DNA from: Leishmania mexicana MHOM/GT/2001/U1103
Taxonomy: Eukaryota > Euglenozoa > Kinetoplastea > Trypanosomatida > Trypanosomatidae
Direction of reading: 5' to 3'
Assembly: GCF_000234665.1 (NCBI RefSeq)
Contig: NC_018308.1
Span: 26,420 to 90,419 of the forward strand
Length of the DNA: 64,000 nt
This document shows positions 19,922-27,949 of this stretch, one piece after another; within the stretch, counting starts at the first letter, position 1; each line of letters starts with the position of its first letter. Below the pieces are notes generated by a model. That model had not been told where the DNA came from. It saw only the letters and a program-made list of their open reading frames with translations, and searched no databases. The translations under genes were made by a program, and so were the position numbers.

Positions 19922-21232
19922 ATGGCAATGCTCGAAAAAAAGAAAAGCGCGCAGCCGCTGCATGATGGCACGGTGCTCATATCACCCAATGCATCGCCCA
20001 ACTTGACCACAAGGCCAACGGACCACCGCAGCGCCGAAAACACAGAGTCGCCGTCACTTGCCGATTTGTTGATGCGCGCCTCTGAGACGATCCGGGAAGA
20101 GCGCGGGAGGGCAGACTCGCTGGCGAGGGAAAACGCCAAGCTCCAAGCGCAGCTAGACAGTGTTCGGTTGGCCTATCAACTGGCGGCAACTCAACGGGCG
20201 CAGCGCAACTCGCAGACGTTGGGGAGGGTGACGGCACTTGACAAGGCTAGCGACGACACGCAGTTTGCCTATGTGAGAGACCGACTGATTGGGTCAGACA
20301 AGCATCCCTCCTCAGAGCACGAGGGATGTAGCTACACACGTGGGAGCAGCAGTCGGTCCCGGCTGGGACAGCGCCAGCGCCGTTCAAACGCTCCTGCCTC
20401 GTCCGTGGCTTCGGCAGCTGCGCGAGTGCCTTCACGCGGTTCCATCACAGCTGCGACACGGAGCCGCAGGAGAAGTTGGGATGTCGGCATCACGCCACCC
20501 GAATCCGTACCGCAAAAGACAGCAGAACAACACATCTCCCCAGCAACGGAAGCGCGTGAAGAGAACGGCTACTTACCTACCACGTTGCGCAGCTGTGACC
20601 TGAAGTCAGCAAAGGACCATCTGACGACTTCCCTGACCGGTGGTGGCAGTCGCGAAGACCAAGGGAGCGCAGAAATGGTGGAAGGCGGCAGCGATACGGA
20701 GGAGTCCCCCACGTATTGGATGGCTCGCCGGCTTCTCCGAGCACTCGCCCCTCGTCCTACCGACAGCGTTGTGGGCGACATTGTACACACCATGGTTACT
20801 GCCTTGCAACAGGACGTGCAAGCCGAACTCGACAGGCCTAGCGAAGGTAGGAACCCTGCTCCAAGTCGCATGCGCGGCTTTGCACTGGTGCGACTACAGC
20901 CGTGTGTCTACCGCCTCCTCGTTGGTCCTCCTGCAGAAGTGAAGGCAATGGAGCGTGCAGCGCGGGGTAGCAACAGGGGTGCTCGCCAAACAGCACCGCG
21001 GCTCCCCTCCGCAGCCCTCCACCGCGACCACTTTCTTCTCTACAGCAGCAATCCAGAAAACAGCACCGCCGCGCACCTTTGCCCTTCCAAAGTCACGAAT
21101 ACTGTCATTCACCTCACCATTGACACTGGCACTCTTCGCGTGGTTCGAGGCGGAGGACACATGGACTTCATCGACTACTTAGAACGCCGCTTACAAGTGA
21201 AACTCTACACCAGACGGGGCCGTCTCGCCTAA
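19922..21232 (+). CDS. Unknown protein with N-terminal coiled coil
   Basis: A 436-residue protein of unknown function. The open frame extends upstream to a TTG, so I start at the first ATG (19922; a second ATG is at 19928). Residues about 40-95 form a coiled coil (LADLLMRASETIREERGR region). Residues about 120-260 are Ser/Arg-rich and probably disordered. From about 255 there is a more ordered region (YWMARRLLRALAPRP) and a C-terminal part with beta-like character (IHLTIDTGTLRVVRGGGHMD, then FIDYLERRL). The last 100 residues look like a folded domain I cannot name. Confidence 0.65.
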   Translation: MAMLEKKKSAQPLHDGTVLISPNASPNLTTRPTDHRSAENTESPSLADLLMRASETIREERGRADSLARENAKLQAQLDSVRLAYQLAATQRAQRNSQTLGRVTALDKASDDTQFAYVRDRLIGSDKHPSSEHEGCSYTRGSSSRSRLGQRQRRSNAPASSVASAAARVPSRGSITAATRSRRRSWDVGITPPESVPQKTAEQHISPATEAREENGYLPTTLRSCDLKSAKDHLTTSLTGGGSREDQGSAEMVEGGSDTEESPTYWMARRLLRALAPRPTDSVVGDIVHTMVTALQQDVQAELDRPSEGRNPAPSRMRGFALVRLQPCVYRLLVGPPAEVKAMERAARGSNRGARQTAPRLPSAALHRDHFLLYSSNPENSTAAHLCPSKVTNTVIHLTIDTGTLRVVRGGGHMDFIDYLERRLQVKLYTRRGRLA

Positions 21233-21729
21233 CCCACCAGGGCCCTCCCCGCCCCCCCCCTCGTCAATCGCCTACCACAAAATCTTTTCCACGCACAACT
21301 CCCTTTGCAAGCTCTTTCCCAGCGAAGAGGCACACGACGAACCTTCGCGACCTCTGCACAAGCACCGGCACAGTCCCCATTCCGTGGCACGCACAACTCA
21401 CCACCGTGTATACGCGACGGAAAAGATGACCCATATCCTCCCCCGCTCCACGGTGTCGCTTGATGAGAGCACATTACCGAAGGCCTCCTCCCCCCCCCCC
21501 ACACCTTCCATGCCTCTATCTTTCCGCCCACCCACCCGCCCCCCTCTCTCCTCCTCCCATCCCCCTCGCTTCACTCCCCCGTCACCACCACCGCCACCCA
21601 TACGACTCTGCCGCCGGGCATGCGTGCACGTGCGCAGAAGACGACCACCCGCTTCGTCCCCTCCCTCCCCCCGACACTCTGCTCCCCCTCCATTCGCCTT
21701 CTTTTTCTCTCCCCACCCCACTCCACGCA
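21233..21729. other. 5' flank of the first surface-antigen gene
   Basis: Highly pyrimidine-rich spacer, with long C/T runs at about 21486-21600 and 21655-21728. Part of it (21503-21592) is repeated after the assembly gap. An open frame runs through it from 21460, but composition and the signal peptide starting at 21730 show that it is untranslated leader. Confidence 0.6.
21503..21592 (+). repeat. 90-bp pyrimidine-rich leader block, copy 1
   Basis: Same length and about 97% identical (three visible substitutions, all C/T) to 24026-24115. Both copies end in GTCACCACCACC. Here the block lies about 140 bp upstream of the first surface-antigen ATG. Confidence 0.85.
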
Positions 21730-23304
21730 ATGGCCCCCTTGGCTCCCCGCTGCTGCGCGCAGGCGCTGCTGTGTGCCGTGCTGGTCCTCGGCGCCGTGCT
21801 GGTGCGCGCCGAGTCGTTCACTGTGACGCGCGACGTCACCATGTCGGACACATCATTCAACGGTCACACCATGGTGCTCGACCTGTCCTCCTCGAGCGCG
21901 GATGTGGTGACAGTGCAGCTAATAAACTCGCAGGTGTCCGGCAACGGCCTCACCATCAGGAACTCCAGGGGCCGCTCCTCCTCGTCAGCGCGGCTGAGCA
22001 TGAGCATGGCAACCACCACAGTGACGCAGTCCGCCATCACCCTCTCCGGTGTCATGCCCGCCAACTCCGACATTCGCATCGTCGCCACCACCGGCTCCCT
22101 CGCCCCCGCCCAGTCGCTCTTCGACTTCAGCGCCCTCGCGCTTGACACCAACGCCACCGTCATGGTGGAGAACACCGCCGTCACGTGGCCGAAGGACTCC
22201 ATCAACACCGGCAGCATCGTGCTCATCAGTGCCGGCGGCAACGCCGTCGGCATCAAGAGCACCGCCGCCCTCTTCGTGCTCGACGCCACCGCCATCAACG
22301 GGGCGTCCGTGGTCAACATCAACACCCAGTCGTCCTTCCCCATCACCGAAGGCGCTGCGCTCACTGTCGACTACGCCCGCTGCGAGCTGTGCTCGAGCGC
22401 GCTTGTCAACATCAACGTCCCGCTCGTCGTCGACGCCTCCAGCCTGTTCCGTGTGTCCAACTGCAAGGTCGTCGGCGCCAGCAACGGCCTACTGACCTCC
22501 GCTGGCAGCATCACGGTCAGCGACAAATCCGCCTACCTTATCTACGACAGCGCCGTCGAGTCCGGCGCCCTCTTCTCCTTCCCTACCGGCCTCGAGGACG
22601 CCAGCGAGGTGTTCCCCTTCACCGTGTCTGGCGGCTCGACTGTGTCCTTCCTCAACCTGAAGGGGATTTCCACCGGTGTTGCCGCTGGCCAGAGCGTCCC
22701 CAGCTCCTTGGAACAGTCGAACGCCATCGGCAGCGGCTGCGTCATCAACGACAAGGAGCTCAGAGTCGTCTCGGAGTACAGAAGCCACGGCCTCAATGTG
22801 GAGACCGTCGTCGACAGCCAGGGTGCCAGCAGCGGCACCTGCGTCAACGCCAAGTGCATCCCCGGCAACACCAAGCCAGGTGCCGCTGTCTCCGGCACCG
22901 AACCCTGCACCTGCCAGTGCTCCCTCCCCAAGTACAACTCGCCCTTCTGCACGTCCGTCGTCGACCCCATGCAGAACTACAACCCCGAGGTGGAGTGCAC
23001 CGTGCCCGACTGCGCCACCTGCGACCGCCTCGACCCCTCCAACCGCTGCACGGAGTGCAACACGGGCTACAGCCTCACCAGAGACCATCAGTGCAAGGCC
23101 ACGACGACGACCACAGCACCCACCTGCACCGTTCCCCACTGCTCCGTGTGCGCCGCCGGCAGCGCGTCGGTCTGCAGCTCCTGCCGACCCCCCTACTCCC
23201 TATCCAACGGTGTCTGCGTCGCCAACACCAACGTCGCCGCCGGCGCGCACACCGCCGCCCTCGCCGCGGCCGTCTGCGTTGTCGCCGCCCTCTATGCCTT
23301 TTAG
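21730..23304 (+). CDS. Surface-antigen-like GPI-anchored protein 1
   Basis: A 524-residue predicted cell-surface protein. Residues 1-28 are a signal peptide (hydrophobic core LLCAVLVLGAVLV). Residues about 30-390 are Ser/Thr/Val/Asn-rich short beta strands with recurring pieces such as AALFVLDATAING and ALTVDYARC, suggesting a right-handed beta-helix resembling T. cruzi DGF-1-type surface proteins (inference). Residues about 420-500 contain Cys-rich modules of the form C-x3-C-x2-C...C-x2-C-x3-GY, separated by a short Thr run. The C-terminus is a hydrophobic tail (about 505-524) after small residues, typical of a GPI-anchor signal. I start at the ATG that opens the signal peptide. First member of a five-gene array. 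Confidence 0.8.
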   Translation: MAPLAPRCCAQALLCAVLVLGAVLVRAESFTVTRDVTMSDTSFNGHTMVLDLSSSSADVVTVQLINSQVSGNGLTIRNSRGRSSSSARLSMSMATTTVTQSAITLSGVMPANSDIRIVATTGSLAPAQSLFDFSALALDTNATVMVENTAVTWPKDSINTGSIVLISAGGNAVGIKSTAALFVLDATAINGASVVNINTQSSFPITEGAALTVDYARCELCSSALVNINVPLVVDASSLFRVSNCKVVGASNGLLTSAGSITVSDKSAYLIYDSAVESGALFSFPTGLEDASEVFPFTVSGGSTVSFLNLKGISTGVAAGQSVPSSLEQSNAIGSGCVINDKELRVVSEYRSHGLNVETVVDSQGASSGTCVNAKCIPGNTKPGAAVSGTEPCTCQCSLPKYNSPFCTSVVDPMQNYNPEVECTVPDCATCDRLDPSNRCTECNTGYSLTRDHQCKATTTTTAPTCTVPHCSVCAAGSASVCSSCRPPYSLSNGVCVANTNVAAGAHTAALAAAVCVVAALYAF

Positions 23305-23900
23305 CGAGTGCGTGGTTGATGGTCGTGGTCGTGGGCAACGCCGGTGCGCGTCGTCGGCTGCCACGCTGTCCTTCTCAGCCTCTCCTTCGATACGCATCTT
23401 CCCTCCTCCATAGGCTATGGCCGCACACACGACGACGACGCCGTGTGACGGGCAGCCGCCGCCGCTGCTGTATGCCTCCTTCCCTCGGCCCCTGCCCGCC
23501 CCCCCCCCTTCATTCTCCCTCTCCGCTGCACATGAGAACATGCGTATATACCGCATCTTCCTCCTACCTGGCATGTGTGGCTTTCCATGTATTCACCCTC
23601 CCCCCCCCGCTGTCTTTTCACTGTGTGTGTGTGTGCCTGTGTGTCCTCCTCCCGTGTCCGCTTTCCCTGTCTAACTGGTCTGTGCGGACGCGTATGGACC
23701 CGCACCTCGCACTGCCCGCCGCAACCCGAGATTCGTCGTCTCTCACTATTATTCATTCTTGTCCTCGCTCTCTCCCTCCCTCCCCCCTCTCCTCTCGCCA
23801 GACGTGTGTGTGTGTGTGCGTGTGTGTGTCCCTAATGTGCGCACCAACACACGCACGCACGCACGCGCACGTCGCGCCCGTCGTGGACTTGTCCCTCCTC

Positions 23901-24000
23901 NNNNNNNNNNNNNNNNNNNNNNNNNNNNNNNNNNNNNNNNNNNNNNNNNNNNNNNNNNNNNNNNNNNNNNNNNNNNNNNNNNNNNNNNNNNNNNNNNNNN
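23901..24000. other. Assembly gap (100 N)
   Basis: Exactly 100 undetermined bases, the usual placeholder for a gap of unknown length. It sits inside a tandem gene array with duplicated flanks, where collapse or omission of gene copies is likely. Confidence 0.95.
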
Positions 24001-24025
24001 TCCTGTCTCCCCCCTCCCTACCTCC

Positions 24026-24115
24026 ACCTTCCACGCCTCTATCCTTCCGCCCACCCACCCGCTCCCCTCTCTCCTCCTCCCATCCCCCTCGCTTCACTCC
24101 CCCGTCACCACCACC
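24026..24115 (+). repeat. 90-bp pyrimidine-rich leader block, copy 2 (orphan)
   Basis: Nearly identical to 21503-21592 but not followed by a surface-antigen gene; after 24115 the sequence diverges. It begins 25 bases after the N gap, so it may be the end of an unassembled or truncated extra array unit. Confidence 0.85.
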
Positions 24116-25151
24116 AGCGTAGGTGTGAGCGCAGACTTCTTACGTTTAGAGCGCTCCACGTAACCACGTTGCGCCGAGGGGTTTTTGGGACGACGTGGCT
24201 CACTGCTGCTGATGCCGTCGAGGCCTCCTCCACTACTCCAGGGTTTCTCTCTGCGTGCATGACGGCCTTGCGAAGAGCGACCCGTTCTTCTTCCTCTCAC
24301 ACACACGCATGGACTTTAGTCTACTGCCCCTTAGTTCCTGATGGCAACCCCCACTCCCCCTTGAAGCGTGCGTGTGCTCTGCCTCACCGCCTACGCCCTC
24401 ACCCACGAATCCGATGCGCACTGCATGACCCATAATCATCCGCTTCTCTCCTTGCGCGTGTGTGGCCGGTCAAGGCGCAGGGCACACACACGCACGCACG
24501 CACAGAGAGAGAAGCGGCGAGAAGGAAAGCAACGCTGAGCCCCCACCCCAAAAATAAGACGAGCGCATGGAGGCACAGGAAGTGCGTGGAGCACCGACCC
24601 ACTCTGCAACGATCGCCGGAGAATTCTCCCCCACACCCACACACACGGATCACAGCCACCGCCAGAGGCCGCAAGACGATCTCGCCCTGCACCCTCCCTT
24701 TCTCTGTCTCTGGTCTCCGTGTGTGTGTGTGTGTGTGTGTACGTCGCTGTCGATGGGATTCCCCACCCCCACCTCTACACCCATCCTTCCTATGTTGTTG
24801 TTCTGCTGCTCGCCTTGCCCTACTTCCCGCTCGGTGTTTCAAAGGTCGACGTTTCGCCACCCTCCCCGCCCCGGCGTCATGGCGCTCACCCACCCACCCG
24901 CGTCCTCATCGTCCTCCTCACGGTCGTGTTCCTTTGGTCTGCTTCCTCTAAAAACGAATGTCAACTTGGCGGGCGCAACCACACGCGCGCGGACTTCAGC
25001 GACGCGCGACAACTGCGTAAAGGTAGGAGGAGGAGGAAGAGGCGATGCTCGAGAAGGGTGCGTGACACACGCCACAACAGGCCGCCCTCTCCCGTCCCCG
25101 GAAACGGAAAGGGAGACTCCACTAGCGGAGTCGAGTGAAGCCGCCTTCTGG

Positions 25152-25464
25152 TCACCACCACCGCCGAGTTCTTGTCATCCCTTCTCTCCTACCCTCGCGT
25201 CCCCTACTTCTCTACCCCACCTCCCTCTCGACCTACCCCGGCCCCTCCACCACCACCCACACCCACACCCACACACGCACGCTCCTCTGCCCAACCACGC
25301 ACACGTGCAGTAACACGAGGCTCCCCATCCTTCCCTCCCCCTACCCACACCGACACACACCTTCATCGTGGCCCGCACCTTTCGCCCGCTCTCTCCGTGC
25401 GTGCATCCGTGCGTGCCTCAGTCTGTTACCCACCCACACACACACACACACCTCCCTTCTCCCT
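25152..25464 (+). repeat. Surface-array leader block, copy 1 (313 bp)
   Basis: Matches 27624-27930 except for a 6-bp length difference in a CACACC-type microrepeat and one substitution near it. It forms the 5' flank of surface gene 2 and ends about 80 bp before its ATG; it probably includes the spliced-leader acceptor region. Confidence 0.85.
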
Positions 25465-25545
25465 CCCCCCGCTGTTCACCGACCCGACCGTGCACGCGCT
25501 GGCAGGCCATTCAGGCACGAACACACAGCGCACACACCTTGATTG

Positions 25546-27066
25546 ATGAAGATGCGTTGCCGAGACGTACTGACGGCAATGCTCGTGGTGGCCTGTGTGG
25601 CACTGTCACCAGCTGCAGCCTACACCACCGACCAGTGCCGCGAAGTGTCGCGGTGCGACGTTGACGGCACCCTCGTGTACGCCTTTTCTGGCGAGTGCGT
25701 GTGCTGTCCGGAGATGCCGACCGGCGATATCCTTCCAGTGCAGTGCGTTCCGTCGACCGCGCACTGCCCTAGCGTGCCCAGCTGCAGAGCGTGCGACACG
25801 ACCCCCGGGATGTGTGACACCTGTATGACCGGCTACGTACTCGAGCCTGCCAACATCTGCAACGAGTGCTTGGCCTCGATGTGCGACGTCTGTCAATCGG
25901 GCTCCGAAGGCAAGCGCTGTCAGCTGTGCTCAGAAGGCTATTACTGGATGACTGGCGGTGAGTGCCACCCCGTATCCAATAGCCAGGACTCAGAGAGCAA
26001 TACGCAATGCCGCGTCGCCTTCTGCAGCACTTGCCCTAGCACCACCGCCAGCAGCTGCACCAAGTGCAACGACGGTTATGCGAAGGATAGCAACGGGTTC
26101 TGTGTCAGCGCCTGTAGCGTCCAGCAGTGCGACATGTGCTACACGGGTAACTCCGCCGACTGCCAGTTGTGCTCTGCCGGGAACACGTGGAGTGCGACAG
26201 GCTGCTCAGCTGGTGCAAGCGGTTGTCGTGTCGGTCATTGCACCACCTGTGTGGCTGGCGACAACACCAACTGCGCTATATGCGAATCGGAATACACCCT
26301 CACCGCCGGCTACTGCTTGCCTCAGCAGCTCTGCACCGACGCCAACTGTGCCAGCTGCCCCAGCGACGCCGGCACGTGCGCTCAGTGCGCGAACGGCTAC
26401 GGTCTCGTGGACGGTGCGTGTGTGAGGTGCGAGGTGCCCAACTGCTTCAGCTGCGACAGCGACCCGAGTAAATGCACGCAATGCGCGCCGAACTACTACC
26501 TCACCCCGCTCTCGACCTGCTCCCCGGTGGCCTGCAACATCGAGCACTGCATGGAGTGCGACCCACAGACGCCGTCGCGCTGCCAGCAGTGCGCGGCCCC
26601 CTACGTGGTCGACAGCTACGACGGCCTCTGCAGGCTCCCCGACGCCTGCTCCGTGCCCAACTGCAAGAAGTGCAAGACCGATACCTCCAGGCTCTGCGCC
26701 GAGTGCGACGCCGGCTACAGTCTCTCCGCCGACGCGACGAGCTGCAGCAGTCCGACCACGCAGCCGTGCGAGGTGGAGCACTGTAACACGTGTGTGGACG
26801 GTGACAGCACCCGCTGTGCCTACTGCAACACCGGCTACTACGTCTCCGATGGCAAGTGCAAGGCCATGCAGGACTGCTACGTGTCCAACTGCGCACAGTG
26901 CATGCTGCTTGACAGCACCAAGTGCTCCACGTGCATGAAAGGATACCTCCTCACGTCGTCCTACGGTTGCGTCCCGCAGAGGGTCATCAACGGCGCGGCC
27001 GCGCCCTACTCTCTGTGGGTGCCCGCCGTCGTGCTCCTCGCCTCTGTTGCCACGCACCTTGCGTAG
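25546..27066 (+). CDS. Surface-antigen-like GPI-anchored protein 2, Cys-module type
   Basis: A 506-residue Cys-rich surface protein. Residues 1-25 are a signal peptide (LTAMLVVACVALSPAAA). Nearly all the rest is made of repeated CxxC modules, roughly C-x2-x-x-C-x2-C-x4-9-C-x2-C-x3-G-Y, ten or so in number, recalling the CxxC-rich surface proteins of other protists. The final part, with a small-residue site (INGAAA) and hydrophobic tail (LWVPAVVLLASVATHLA), is a GPI-anchor signal. Residues 263-506 are identical, apart from a silent change, to the C-terminal 244 residues of the next gene. The frame opens at TTG 25543; I start at the ATG 25546. Ligand or role unknown. Confidence 0.85.
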   Translation: MKMRCRDVLTAMLVVACVALSPAAAYTTDQCREVSRCDVDGTLVYAFSGECVCCPEMPTGDILPVQCVPSTAHCPSVPSCRACDTTPGMCDTCMTGYVLEPANICNECLASMCDVCQSGSEGKRCQLCSEGYYWMTGGECHPVSNSQDSESNTQCRVAFCSTCPSTTASSCTKCNDGYAKDSNGFCVSACSVQQCDMCYTGNSADCQLCSAGNTWSATGCSAGASGCRVGHCTTCVAGDNTNCAICESEYTLTAGYCLPQQLCTDANCASCPSDAGTCAQCANGYGLVDGACVRCEVPNCFSCDSDPSKCTQCAPNYYLTPLSTCSPVACNIEHCMECDPQTPSRCQQCAAPYVVDSYDGLCRLPDACSVPNCKKCKTDTSRLCAECDAGYSLSADATSCSSPTTQPCEVEHCNTCVDGDSTRCAYCNTGYYVSDGKCKAMQDCYVSNCAQCMLLDSTKCSTCMKGYLLTSSYGCVPQRVINGAAAPYSLWVPAVVLLASVATHLA

Positions 27067-27581
27067 TGCGCAGCGGCATGCGAGCAACCCCACTCCCATT
27101 CCCTTACGACATGTGCACACACACGCACAGACGGGGGGGGCGGCACCCCCCACCCCCTTGTCTTGCTCTTTCCTCGTTTTGCCTATTTCTCTTGTGCGCT
27201 GGCGCCGGCCTCCAGCACGTCGCCCCCTCCCCTCCCCCCCCCATTGCCTCTTCCTTGCTCCCGCGGACGGCCACTGCCACAGTCCCACAGCGCAGACATA
27301 CGTGTCTACACGGCGGAGGCATCCCCCCCCCACTCATCACTTTTTTTCTCCGAGAGCCACACACCAGGTCGCACACCGCCCTCCCATCGCCGCCCTTCCA
27401 GGCGCAGCTGTGTGGGGTGGGTGTGTGCTCGACCTCGTCCCTGGCAGCTCACTCACATGTGTACAGACACTCCAACAACCAAAGCTCTCTTCTGCGCACG
27501 TGCTCCGCCCCCTCACCCCACACCGCCACCGCTGCGGTCGGCGGTCGGCTGAGCACGAGTGCAGCGCGCGCCTGCGCTGCT
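26331..27581 (+). repeat. 1251-bp duplicated block, copy 1
   Basis: Covers the 3' half of surface gene 2 plus 515 bp of its 3' flank. It is repeated at a constant offset of 3013 bp at 29344-30594. I see one substitution (C at 26370, T at 29383, silent). The absence of indels through C runs and TG/CA tracts implies a very recent duplication or gene conversion, or an assembly artefact. Confidence 0.9.
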
Positions 27582-27949
27582 CGCTGCCGGCATGGCTGCG
27601 CTCCCCTTCCCTGGCTGCGGCAATCACCACCACCGCCGAGTTCTTGTCATCCCTTCTCTCCTACCCTCGCGTCCCCTACTTCTCTACCCCACCTCCCTCT
27701 CGACCTACCCCGGCCCCTCCACCACCACCTACACCCACACACGCACGCTCCTCTGCCCAACCACGCACACGTGCAGTAACACGAGGCTCCCCATCCTTCC
27801 CTCCCCCTACCCACACCGACACACACCTTCATCGTGGCCCGCACCTTTCGCCCGCTCTCTCCGTGCGTGCATCCGTGCGTGCCTCAGTCTGTTACCCACC
27901 CACACACACACACACACCTCCCTTCTCCCTTCTCCCCATTATTCGCCTC
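27067..27949. other. Spacer between surface genes 2 and 3
   Basis: To 27581 this is the duplicated 3' flank; 27624-27930 is the second copy of the leader block; only 42 bp (27582-27623) separate them. The long open frame running through from 27047 is spacer, not protein: the signal peptide of the next gene starts at 27950. Confidence 0.7.
27624..27930 (+). repeat. Surface-array leader block, copy 2 (307 bp)
   Basis: Second copy of 25152-25464. It starts 42 bp after the end of the first 3' duplicated block and ends 19 bp before the ATG of surface gene 3. Confidence 0.85.

Larger units (their letters stand above)
23305..25545. other. Long spacer with assembly gap and leader remnants
   Basis: About 2.2 kb. 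It holds the 3' flank of surface gene 1, a TG repeat near 23806-23830, 100 undetermined bases, an orphan 90-bp leader copy, a TG run at about 24718-24740, and, from 25152, the leader block shared with the third gene. No protein-coding gene is supported in the known part. Confidence 0.55.

Noticed and set aside
22185..24122. Long + strand frame crossing the surface gene and the N gap
   Set aside because: Shadow of the GC-rich surface gene in another frame; its translation is repetitive Arg/His and it runs through undetermined bases.
27047..27949. Upstream in-frame extension of surface gene 3 (about 300 codons)
   Set aside because: It covers the duplicated 3' flank of gene 2 and the leader block. 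A signal peptide begins at 27950, which marks the true N-terminus.
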